Part shown: piece by piece, positions 1 through 6,553 of the stretch | Layout of the letters: each line of letters starts with the position of its first letter | Numbering within the stretch: the stretch's first letter is position 1 | From: CAYYJS01 sp964472315 | GTDB lineage: Bacteria; Verrucomicrobiota; Kiritimatiellia; UBA8416 | DNA length: 64,000 nucleotides | Direction of reading: 5' to 3' | NCBI GenBank assembly: GCA_964472315.1 | Contig: CAYYJS010000012.1 | Span: 1 to 64,000, forward strand | Notes under the pieces: model-generated | The model's input: the letters and a program-made list of their open reading frames with translations, nothing else | What the model was told of the DNA's origin: nothing | Databases searched by the model: none | Position numbers and translations under genes: made by a program

Positions 1-72
1 CATGGTCGGCAACACCCGCAAGGGCGCGTGGCGGCTAAGCAAGAACGGAACGGTAGGCGCGGCACTGCCCGA

Positions 73-101
73 CCTGTCTGCGTGCGGCACGCACAGGCAG
101 G
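73..101. repeat. 29-bp imperfect palindromic element, copy 1
   Basis: Near-palindrome whose ends read CCTGTCTGCG and CGCACAGGCAGG around a short loop. Its reverse complement matches the element at 2837-2866 almost base for base; only the loop differs. It lies in the gene-free stretch left of vapC, so it interrupts nothing here. It looks like a REP- or MITE-like mobile palindrome. Confidence 0.6.
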
Positions 102-201
102 CGACTGGTTCACTCGCTCGGCAGGTGCGCTCCTGCTGGGCTCCTTCTGTCAATAACAGCCGAACCGCTGATTACGCGATCCGTACGATCAGTGGTGTGG
201 A

Positions 202-227
202 GGGGACCCTCCGAAAGGAGGGTTCCC
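202..227 (-). terminator. Stem-loop after vapC, possible terminator
   Basis: An 11-bp stem with one wobble closes on a GAAA loop, about 17 bp beyond the vapC stop codon. No T-run follows on the minus strand, so intrinsic termination is uncertain. It could instead be a degenerate cassette-end structure. The rest of 1-243 shows no gene, only the 73-101 palindrome and an imperfect inverted repeat around 172-210. Confidence 0.3.
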
Positions 228-243
228 ATCCCGATGTGCCGGG

Positions 244-642
244 TCATTTCAGCAGGTTGAAGAAGGGCAGTTTGGTGGCCCCCTTGTCGAATGTGATGCC
301 GCTTTCGCAACCAAGGGCTCCTGCGGAATGCGCGATAAGAATGTTCGCAAGATCCGCGCTGTATTCTGCACCGTCGGCAAGCAGACGTTCCACGACGTCG
401 TTTGCCTGGAACTCGAAAACCGGCATCTGTCGCATGGCCCGAATGGCGTCCAGTATCTCACCCCGCGTCTTGTCGTATGCGCTTTCGAGAACCCAGATCG
501 TCTCCAGGACCACGAGAAGAGGAATCAGCAGACGCTCCCGGTTCTCTTCGGCTTGCTTCAGTCGCCTGCGGGCGATCTCGGCCTGTTTCTCGTCATCGCG
601 AACGAGAAAACGAACGATGATGTTTGTGTCGACCGCGATCAT
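244..642 (-). CDS. vapC: VapC-family PIN-domain ribonuclease toxin
   Basis: A 132-residue PIN-domain protein, close to the usual VapC length. PIN toxins are Mg2+-dependent endoribonucleases that cut tRNA or rRNA. The expected acidic positions are visible: Asp5 in VDTN, Glu47 in VLET, Asp97 in SADLAN and Asp119 in TFDK. I start at 642, not at the upstream in-frame ATG, because MIAVDTN is the canonical PIN N-terminus. The start also overlaps the antitoxin stop by 4 bp (ATGA), so the two are translationally coupled. It reads leftward like the other cassette genes here and is intact, so presumably active. Confidence 0.85.
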   Translation of the reverse strand: MIAVDTNIIVRFLVRDDEKQAEIARRRLKQAEENRERLLIPLLVVLETIWVLESAYDKTRGEILDAIRAMRQMPVFEFQANDVVERLLADGAEYSADLANILIAHSAGALGCESGITFDKGATKLPFFNLLK

Positions 643-887
643 TGCGCTCGACTCCTCATGCGCTTCGCCACGGAGGCGTTCATCTCGGCAATGCTCCTGC
701 ATGGCTGAGCAGGGTTGTGGAGCCGTCCGAACACTTCGTCAACGGACTTCGTGAGGGGTTGCAGTACCGCCTCCGCGTGTCCGTGCACAACGAACATGAC
801 CCGGTCACCTGCGTGCAGGTGAAGCGAATCTCGCACCAACTTGGGGAGCGTGAGCTGCCCCTTGCTTGTCAATGTGGCCGTAACCAT
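639..887 (-). CDS. vapB: VapB-type AbrB/SpoVT-fold antitoxin
   Basis: 82 residues starting MVTATLTSKGQLTLP, the swapped-hairpin AbrB DNA-binding signature (TSKGQ.TLPK..R..L....GD). The C-terminal tail should wrap and neutralise the VapC toxin encoded next. The start at 887 has an AGGAGG box (893-898) six bases upstream. A longer in-frame ATG lies beyond that ribosome site and was rejected. AbrB-fold antitoxins normally bind their own promoter with the toxin as corepressor. Such autoregulation is likely, but no operator was resolved. Confidence 0.85.
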   Translation of the reverse strand: MVTATLTSKGQLTLPKLVRDSLHLHAGDRVMFVVHGHAEAVLQPLTKSVDEVFGRLHNPAQPCRSIAEMNASVAKRMRSRAQ

Positions 888-959
888 CGCAACCTCCTTA
901 CTTGCCAATTTCTCCTTACATCGTAGTAAGGTGTTGCGTGGAAATCAAGCGTCACCTCT

Positions 960-1039
960 GGCACAACGTTGCGCCTCAGCAGAGCCGGATGGCGCGTTCG
1001 CGCGCCATCCGGGGTATGCTGGAGGCGTCTTGTTGTGCC
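960..1039. other. attC-like integron recombination site 1
   Basis: An 80-bp hairpin with attC architecture. The outer arms GGCACAAC (960-967) and GTTGTGCC (1032-1039) pair perfectly, followed by an unpaired spacer. A second stem, CGCCTC/GAGGCG then AGCA/TGCT, leaves one extrahelical G on one side, the hallmark that orients attC. The stem ends in a perfect 12-bp hairpin with a TTCG loop. The R boxes (GCACAAC, GTTGTGC) deviate by one base from RYYYAAC/GTTRRRY. It begins 2 bp beyond the YafQ stop, where a cassette's attC should be. Confidence 0.65.
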
Positions 1040-1041
1040 CC

Positions 1042-1314
1042 TCACTGCTTGAACAGGTCGGAATGGGTTCCCATTCGCTCGAAGACCAAGTGAGTCCCGT
1101 CGATCCTGTAGATCAGAACCCAGTCCGACTCGATATGGCAATCGCGCCTGCCGACAAGATTGCCGGAGAGCTTGTGATCCCGATGAATAGGGTCCAAGGG
1201 CTTGCCGGAGAGCAGAGTCCGGACGAGGATCTTGAACTTCTCCACATTCTTGCCGCGCCGGACGCACCGCTTCGTGTCCTTCTCGAACTGCTTCGTGTAG
1301 ACGGGCGTGTACAT
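1042..1314 (-). CDS. yafQ: YafQ-family mRNA interferase toxin (RelE superfamily)
   Basis: A 90-residue YafQ homologue. YafQ is a ribosome-dependent mRNA endonuclease. The catalytic set of E. coli YafQ is recognisable as His47 (RDHKL), His60 and Asp64 (CHIESDW) and His84 (MGTHSDLF), so it should be active. The start at 1314 gives MYTPVYTKQFEKD, typical for the family, and shares one base with the antitoxin stop (TGATG). An attC-like site follows directly, making the pair a probable integron cassette. Confidence 0.85.
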   Translation of the reverse strand: MYTPVYTKQFEKDTKRCVRRGKNVEKFKILVRTLLSGKPLDPIHRDHKLSGNLVGRRDCHIESDWVLIYRIDGTHLVFERMGTHSDLFKQ

Positions 1315-1574
1315 CAGATACCGAGTTTGCGGAACATGTCGTCGGCGTCGTCGCAAACGACGAGGTCGCGGCCTGCCTCGGACGTTTCAAAGGTCCGTTT
1401 GGTCGTCGGCGTGGGTACAACGACGTCAAAAGGAAGCCCATCTCGAAGTTCAACCTGCCTGTAGAACATTGTGACGGCCTGCGTTGCATTCAGTCCCAAG
1501 CGGTGGAATACATGTTCGGCATGATCCTTCAAGTCCGGATCAACTCTCGCCCTGACCATGGCTGTCTTGCTCAT
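1314..1574 (-). CDS. dinJ: RelB/DinJ-family antitoxin
   Basis: 86 residues with the RelB/DinJ ribbon-helix-helix start: MSKTAMVRARVDPDLKDHA, then GLNATQAVTMFYRQV. The C-terminal part should mask the YafQ toxin encoded immediately after it. The start at 1574 follows a strong GGAGGAGG site (1579-1586) with 4-bp spacing; the in-frame extension upstream runs through the attC-like site and was rejected. RHH antitoxins typically repress their own operon. Confidence 0.85.
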   Translation of the reverse strand: MSKTAMVRARVDPDLKDHAEHVFHRLGLNATQAVTMFYRQVELRDGLPFDVVVPTPTTKRTFETSEAGRDLVVCDDADDMFRKLGI

Positions 1575-1640
1575 ATGACCTCCTCCATTGTCTGGCGAAA
1601 ATGTACCACAAACGGGATACACCGGCAAGGGGTTTCTTCC

Positions 1641-1704
1641 GGCACAACGTTGCCGTTCAGTTTCGGCGCGGAACGCGACGTAAACTGCGACGGCGTGTTG
1701 TGTG
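1641..1704. other. attC-like integron recombination site 2
   Basis: Same design as the site at 960-1039 but shorter. The outer arms CACAAC (1643-1648) and GTTGTG (1697-1702) are followed by GCCGT/ACGGC. A one-versus-two base asymmetry then leaves an extra base on one strand before CAGTTT/AAACTG and a GC-rich tip. It lies 16 bp past the lipoprotein stop and 66 bp upstream of dinJ, exactly between two cassette-like units. The shared GGCACAACGTT start with site 1 supports a family. Confidence 0.6.
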
Positions 1705-1720
1705 GGCGTGGTCTTTCCAA

Positions 1721-2155
1721 TTACTTCAACGCTGATTCTATTTGTCTGGCCAATTCGGTGTCCCACCGTGGCCAGTCACCTGTGTCCAGGTATATCTCCT
1801 TGTCTGTTCGCTCATTGGTGAAAACAAAGAATAGCTCTCCGGTGTACTTGTTCGTCTCGACGGGCACCTTGCCGTCTAGTTCGTGCGCCCATGCTACTCT
1901 CTCCGACACTTTCCAGTCTCCTCTATACACATGAACAACAGTGCCGCCAAAGTGAAGCTCGGAGCGCGCAGGGTGTTCTCCATCCGAAACGCGATCACTG
2001 GTAACGCAGATCAAGAGAACATGGGCATAGTTGTCCAAATACGCTTTAGTGTTCGCCGGTGTGCCGCCGAACAAGATACCGTTTGATCGCGGGGAAGAGC
2101 AGCCCGAAACGGCCAGAATACTCAATGCAGTCAGAATCATGTTTCCGATCTTCAT
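1721..2155 (-). CDS. Predicted small lipoprotein, integron-cassette-like
   Basis: A 144-residue protein with a type II signal peptide: MKIGNMILTALSILAVSG followed by Cys19 in a VSGC lipobox. The mature part is soluble, with aromatic C-terminal segments and no family I recognise. It reads leftward, with an attC-like site after its stop, so it would be the cassette nearest the integrase remnant. An AGAGG box lies about 13 bp upstream. No function is assigned. Confidence 0.6.
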   Translation of the reverse strand: MKIGNMILTALSILAVSGCSSPRSNGILFGGTPANTKAYLDNYAHVLLICVTSDRVSDGEHPARSELHFGGTVVHVYRGDWKVSERVAWAHELDGKVPVETNKYTGELFFVFTNERTDKEIYLDTGDWPRWDTELARQIESALK

Positions 2156-2220
2156 ATTCTGCCGAACCTCTTAATATACGTCAAAAATAGCAGGGGTTCC
2201 ATACCTGCAAACCGTCAAGC

Positions 2221-2423
2221 AGGGCAAACGCATCTTAATCGCGCACTGTATGTCCAAAAAACCGCAGATTGACGAATCATGAGGTCCGAATTATGAAGGT
2301 AAGACTGATCAGTAGCATGAATCCGTGCGATTGTCACAGCCAGTCGGGCGGTTGACTTCAATATTCTGCGGTTCATTATTCGTCAATCTGCGGTTTTGGC
2401 CTCAATTTTGATGCGTTTGCCCT
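2221..2423. repeat. 203-bp nested inverted repeat
   Basis: Two nested pairs of perfect arms: outer 14 bp (2221-2234 with 2410-2423) and inner 20 bp (2258-2277 with 2378-2397), around a loop of about 100 bases. It occupies the space between the first cassette gene and the integrase remnant, where attI and the cassette promoter would lie. No open reading frame is convincing inside it. It may be a long folded recombination site, a MITE or a dead cassette. Confidence 0.6.
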
Positions 2424-2437
2424 GAGTCAATGGTGTT

Positions 2438-2597
2438 CGATGATGATCAGGACAACGATCGGGACGATGATAGAGACCGACGAAGATCGGGACAACGATC
2501 GGGACAACGATGCCGTGAGCAAAACCGATCGTCATCATCGTCCCGGTCATTGTCGATAGCCATCTTTGTCTCGATCATCGTCCCGATCATTGTCGAT
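2438..2597. repeat. Degenerate GATCGGGACAACGATC-type repeat with inverted arms
   Basis: The left half repeats units such as GATCGGGACAACGATC; the right half carries their inverted form (TCATCGTCCCGATCATTGTC). Translated, it gives only low-complexity Asp-Arg strings, so I treat it as non-coding. It ends about 24 bp before the start codon of the integrase remnant. Confidence 0.6.
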
Positions 2598-2648
2598 TTC
2601 CATAAAACAGGAGTCCTGCTATGCGTCAAGACGGGAATCGGGCCTATC

Positions 2649-2700
2649 TGCCGCCCGCCTGTCAAGCTGCGGGCAGGTCGCGCGGCGACAGGCAGGCAGC
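2649..2700. repeat. Palindromic insertion A in the integrase remnant
   Basis: A GC-rich segment whose ends pair (GCCCGCCTGTC with GACAGGCAGGC) around an inner GGGCAGG...CGCG core. It adds about 17 out-of-family residues to the integrase N-terminus without shifting the frame. Confidence 0.5.
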
Positions 2701-2836
2701 CGCACCCCTGAATACGGAGCCGCGCTGGCCAGCGGGGTATATCCGCGTTCTCCGGGAAGCCGGCGCCCAGGAGAAAACGGTTCCTTACTGCGTGGGATGG
2801 GTTCGACGTTTCTTTGTGGAGAACCCCGGACGAAGA

Positions 2837-2866
2837 CCTGCCTGTGCGTGAACGTACGCAGACAGG
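2837..2866. repeat. Palindromic insertion B, copy 2 of the 73-101 element
   Basis: A 30-bp near-palindrome (CCTGCCTGTGCGTG ... CGCAGACAGG). It is the reverse complement of the element at 73-101 apart from the loop. It sits between the PGRR and RDLGRAELEAF segments and brings the TGA that ends the first frame. Confidence 0.6.
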
Positions 2867-2942
2867 CGGCGCGACCTCGGCCGGGCAGAGCTCGAAGCTT
2901 TTCTGAGTGCATTGGTCGCTCGGTCCGGTGTGACAAACTGGC

Positions 2943-3028
2943 CCGTTCACCCGCCTTCGCCCGTTGGCTCCCGCGTGGCGCGCCCAGCCATCGCCTGAGG
3001 GCTTCGGCGGGCAAGGCAGGCGCGCGAC
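2943..3028. repeat. GC-rich palindromic insertion C in the integrase remnant
   Basis: Contains complementary arms CCCGCCTTCGCCCG and CGGGC/CTTCGGCGGGC around a GGCGCGCC core. It separates the TNWPVH and DSLVLCYEQF segments of the remnant, and the frame changes across it. Confidence 0.45.
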
Positions 3029-3270
3029 TCGCTGGTACTCTGTTATGAACAGTTCCTCGGCATCGCGCTCGACCCAAGACCGGATGTCCCCATTACGCAT
3101 GCCGCCCTCTCGCGATCGCACAGGCGAGCCCTCGGCTCCCCCCGTGCGGAAGCCGACGACTGCCGACGCTCCGCGTTCGCCGTCGCCGATAGTGCAAGAA
3201 TCGAATGCAGGCTACGAAGCATCCGCGCAGGGCGTCAAGAGATATGTGCGACTCAAGAAGGCCATTCCTT

Positions 3271-3331
3271 CGGTGAACGAGAACGGCGACGCGAACAGTG
3301 GACGATTGGGATGCTCGCTACTCGTTCGCCG
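3271..3331. repeat. Dispersed repeat, copy 1
   Basis: Carries GAACGAGAACGGCGACGCGA and then GTGGACGATTGGGATG. The first half recurs at 12781-12818 and, inverted, at 33841-33861. The second half recurs in direct orientation at 33803-33819. It lies in the non-coding stretch between the integrase remnant and the helicase gene. Between 3188 and 3580 I see no gene. Confidence 0.6.
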
Positions 3332-3580
3332 CTCTCGCGCGTTCGCTCTCGCCAGGCGATCCCCGTGAGACCGTCAGAAGGGAATGCGCCAGTTGTCCAA
3401 TTGTTCTGCCGTGAAAACGGATGGTTGACACCGGGCGCGCGCGGTGCGACACTCCCCCCTGCATTGACGCAGGGCCCGATGGCGGCGCAATGACGTTTCA
3501 TCTGCGAAAAGCGCAGCCCTTCTCCCGACTCCCGTCCGGCGAGCTGAGAATTGACATTGTCCGGACGCTGAGGGAAACCA

Positions 3581-4960
3581 TTGAATACACGTACCATGAC
3601 TGCACATCGCCGACACCGTTCCGGGCCCGGTGGCCGTCCGCACGGTCGGCCGCGTCCCCGTCCCTTCGAGCCCCAATCCGCCGGCGCGCCGCCGGTCCGT
3701 GCGGTGCCGAACTTGCCGGCGTCCGACAGGATCGCGGCGGTCGAGGGTATCTTCGAGTCGTTGATTCCGGAACTGCGGGCGGCGATCGGCGAGGCGGGGT
3801 ACAGGACTCCGACGCCCATTCAGCAACAGGCGATCCCTGTGCTCCTGCGGCAGCGGGATATCCTCGGCTGCGCGCAGACCGGCACCGGCAAAACGGCGGC
3901 CTTTGCGTTGCCGCTGTTGCAGAAGTTGCACGCGGACAACCGGCAGGCGACGCCGCGACTGCCCCTGGCGCTGATTCTGGCGCCGACGCGCGAACTGGCC
4001 ATTCAGATTGGCGAGAGCATGCGTCTCTACTCGAAGTATCTGCGCATCGGGCAGACGACGATCTACGGAGGGGTCAACCAGAACCCCCAGGTGCGGGAGC
4101 TGCAGCGCGGCGTCCATATCGTCATCGCCACCCCGGGCCGGTTGATGGACCTGGTGCGGCAGCGGGCGGTCGATCTGCGCGCCGTGGAGACCTTCGTGCT
4201 CGACGAGGCCGACCGCATGCTGGATATGGGCTTCATCCCGGATATTCGCCGCATCGCGGGCATGCTGCCGACGAAGCGCCAGTCGCTGCTCTTTTCCGCG
4301 ACCCTCTCGGAGCCGATCCGGCTGCTGGCGGCCGAACTTGTGCGCAATCCGGAACACATTGCCATCGCGCCCGACCAACCGACCGTCGAGAAGATCGAAC
4401 AGAAGGTCTTCTTCGTGGACAAGCAGGACAAGCTGGCCCTGCTGACCGGGATGCTGCGTGACGAAGCGAGCAGCAAGGTGCTGGTGTTCACGCAGATGAA
4501 GCACGCGGCCAACCGCATCAGTAACCGACTGAGCGGGGCCGGCATCGCCGCGACCGCCATTCACGGCAACAAGAGTCAGGGAGCGCGCACGCGCGCGCTG
4601 GCCGATTTCAAGAGTGGCGCCGCGCGCGTGCTCGTGGCGACGGATATCGCGGCCCGGGGCATCGACGTGGCCGGGATTTCCCACGTGATCAATTTCGACG
4701 TGCCGCTGGAGGCCGAGACTTACGTACACCGCATCGGCCGCACGGCGCGTGCCGGCGCCGACGGCACCGCCGTTTCGTTCTGCTGCGCGGAGGAACGGGG
4801 TCTGTTGCGGGCGATCGAGCGGCTGTTGCGCCAGAGCGTGCCCGTGGATCAAAACCATGCTTTCCATTCCAGCTCCGCCAGTCGCGCCGACGGTGGCGAA
4901 GCGCGCGGCACGACGCCCAACCGGCGTCCGCCGCCGTCGCGTCGGCGCCGCGCCCGGTAA
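3581..4960 (+). CDS. rhlE: DEAD-box ATP-dependent RNA helicase, RhlE type
   Basis: A 459-residue helicase with both RecA domains complete. It shows the Q motif (GYRTPTPIQ), Walker A (AQTGTGKTA), motif Ia (APTRELA), the DEAD box at residues 208-211, SAT (FSATL), and motifs V (ARGIDVAG) and VI (HRIGRTARAG). The tail is Arg-rich (RRPPPSRRRRAR) like RhlE proteins that act in rRNA maturation and RNA decay. I place the start at TTG 3581, five bases after AGGGA; ATG at 3596 is an alternative with poor spacing. It converges with the foldase gene at 6178-5093. Substrate specificity cannot be read from the sequence. Confidence 0.9.
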   Translation: MNTRTMTAHRRHRSGPGGRPHGRPRPRPFEPQSAGAPPVRAVPNLPASDRIAAVEGIFESLIPELRAAIGEAGYRTPTPIQQQAIPVLLRQRDILGCAQTGTGKTAAFALPLLQKLHADNRQATPRLPLALILAPTRELAIQIGESMRLYSKYLRIGQTTIYGGVNQNPQVRELQRGVHIVIATPGRLMDLVRQRAVDLRAVETFVLDEADRMLDMGFIPDIRRIAGMLPTKRQSLLFSATLSEPIRLLAAELVRNPEHIAIAPDQPTVEKIEQKVFFVDKQDKLALLTGMLRDEASSKVLVFTQMKHAANRISNRLSGAGIAATAIHGNKSQGARTRALADFKSGAARVLVATDIAARGIDVAGISHVINFDVPLEAETYVHRIGRTARAGADGTAVSFCCAEERGLLRAIERLLRQSVPVDQNHAFHSSSASRADGGEARGTTPNRRPPPSRRRRAR

Positions 4961-5092
4961 GGAACACGGCGACGCCCCGGCCGGCGATCCGGCGTGACGG
5001 GACCGCCGGATGCGTCGCGTCTTGCCGGGGGCGCGCGGGGGGGGGCGCCCATCGCGTCGAGGAGAAATGCGGCGGGGTTCGCGGCGCGGCGG

Positions 5093-6178
5093 CTACCGCA
5101 GCAGTTCGGTGGCCGCGGCCGCCGGGCGCACGATTTTGGCTTTGGCCCGCAACCCTTCGATGACGATGCCGAAACGCTCGTTGCGCTGCCGGCCGGTCAA
5201 GTAGTCGGCGATACGGTCATGCGCTTCCTCCAGCGAGAGGGTCTTGGCGTCCTGGCGCGCGGTCACCTGGATCACGTGATACCCGAACTGCGTCTTCACG
5301 ACGGGCCCGATGGCGTCAATCGCCTGGGTGAACGCGGCATCCTCGAACGGCGGCGCCATCTGGCCGCGGCCGAAGGCGCCGAGATCCCCGCCGCGCGTGC
5401 GGCTGTTGCAGGCCGAGTGCGCGGTGGCCAGCGCGGCGAAATCGCCGCCGTCGACGAGTTTTCCGCGAATGGCTTCCGCTTCCGCCGCGGCCTTCGCATG
5501 ATCCTCCGCCGGGGCCTTCTCGTCACAGGCGATCAAGATGTGGCGGGCGGTCGACTGCTCGGGCACGCTGAAGCGGTCGGTGTTGTTGGTGTAGAACGCG
5601 ACAACGGCATCCTCGCCGGCCTTCGGCACGTCCTTCGTCTCCTGGTCGTAAAGTTTACGGATGCTCTCGTTGGCGCGAATGTCGCCGCGCACATCGTCCA
5701 TCGTAACGCCCTGTGCCGCGGCCATTTCATCGATCGTCGTCCCCGGCGGCAGACGTGTGCTCATGTTGCTGATGACGGCGTCGACCTCGGTGTCCGAGAC
5801 CACGATTTCGCGACGCTGGGCTTCGGCGCGTAATACGGTGCTGTCGATGAACTGATCGATGACCTGCGTCTCGATCCGCTCGGTCAGCATGCCGATCGCC
5901 TGGGGTGGAATGCCCTGCTGGGCGGCCACCGAGCGCACCCGGGCATCGAGATCTCCCCGCGTCAGCGTCACCTCGTCCACGCTTGCGACGACCGTGGCGG
6001 GATCGACTGCCGCGGCGGCGCCCACGCCGGGCAGCGTCACCGGGTCCATGGCCTGGGAAGACGGGGCGTCGGGGCGGTCGGGTGACGCTTCCTTCTCGCC
6101 GCAACCGGCGACGGACAGGGCGAAAGTGGCGGCAAGCGCCGTACGGCGGACAGTGGCGGCAAGACGGGGCGATATCAT
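5093..6178 (-). CDS. Lipoprotein peptidyl-prolyl isomerase / SurA-PrsA-like foldase
   Basis: 361 residues. A type II signal peptide ends at LSVAGC, so the protein is probably lipid-anchored. A SurA_N-like helical region (about residues 70-190) is followed by a parvulin domain (ARHILIACDE ... GGDFAALATAHS ... GGDLGAFGRGQM ... FGYHVIQV). Such enzymes catalyse prolyl cis-trans isomerisation and chaperone exported proteins. The CxSRT motif in the parvulin lobe (ACNSRTRGGDLG) is usual for the family. The start at 6178 follows AGAAGGA with about ten bases spacing. It fits a cell exporting as many proteins as this island encodes. Confidence 0.85.
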   Translation of the reverse strand: MISPRLAATVRRTALAATFALSVAGCGEKEASPDRPDAPSSQAMDPVTLPGVGAAAAVDPATVVASVDEVTLTRGDLDARVRSVAAQQGIPPQAIGMLTERIETQVIDQFIDSTVLRAEAQRREIVVSDTEVDAVISNMSTRLPPGTTIDEMAAAQGVTMDDVRGDIRANESIRKLYDQETKDVPKAGEDAVVAFYTNNTDRFSVPEQSTARHILIACDEKAPAEDHAKAAAEAEAIRGKLVDGGDFAALATAHSACNSRTRGGDLGAFGRGQMAPPFEDAAFTQAIDAIGPVVKTQFGYHVIQVTARQDAKTLSLEEAHDRIADYLTGRQRNERFGIVIEGLRAKAKIVRPAAAATELLR

Positions 6179-6553
6179 GATGGCGTCCTTCTCAGGCGGG
6201 CACGAGACCCGCAACCGGTTCAGGTGACGCCACCGGCGCGGTGTGACGGACACACCACTGGCCGTAAGCTGAAGTCATCACCACAGTCGATCGCATGTCC
6301 ATCCGGCAACAGCTTGCGCCGGCGGAACATCCAGCTATTAAGCCTGTCACGAACGCGCGTCCTTGGCAATGCCGAATCCGGAAAAACGCAAAGCCGGGCC
6401 AGGGCCGACGTCCAGGATGTCCGGGTCGTCGACATCGAGGCGGAATGGGGTTGTCATTGCGGGTGGGGTAGGGGTAGCATCTCACCGATGGGGAGCGCGT
6501 TTCGTTTTGGCGCGCGTGTGTGGCAGAACGGGGTGCGGACAAAGGAGGCGGTG
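6179..6553. other. Divergent intergenic region, no gene seen
   Basis: A 375-bp gap between the leftward foldase and the rightward secreted protein. An open frame continues upstream of 6554, but the good ribosome site at 6541-6548 and the signal peptide put the start at 6554. It should hold two divergent promoters. I could not place -10/-35 boxes with confidence. Confidence 0.4.

Larger units (their letters stand above)
2621..3187 (+). pseudogene. Tyrosine integrase (IntI-like) N-terminal remnant
   Basis: Starts at an ATG with AGGAG seven bases upstream. The first frame reads WPAGYIRVLREAGAQEKTV and VGWVRRFFVENPGRR, a SAM-like N-terminal domain of tyrosine recombinases, then stops at 2851. 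A second frame continues RDLGRAELEAFLSALVARSG with VTNWPVH, and a third gives DSLVLCYEQFLGIALDPRPD. Each break coincides with a GC-rich palindromic insertion (2649-2700, 2837-2866, 2943-3028). The catalytic R-H-R-Y domain is absent. It diverges from the leftward cassettes as intI does in integrons. Clearly non-functional. Confidence 0.65.

Noticed and set aside
150..243. A third attC site after vapC
   Set aside because: An imperfect inverted repeat around 172-210 exists, but it lacks AAC/GTT ends and the two-stem asymmetry seen at the other two sites.
2438..2597. A coding gene rich in Asp-Arg repeats
   Set aside because: Only low-complexity repeats are encoded, in several frames and both strands, with no ribosome site.
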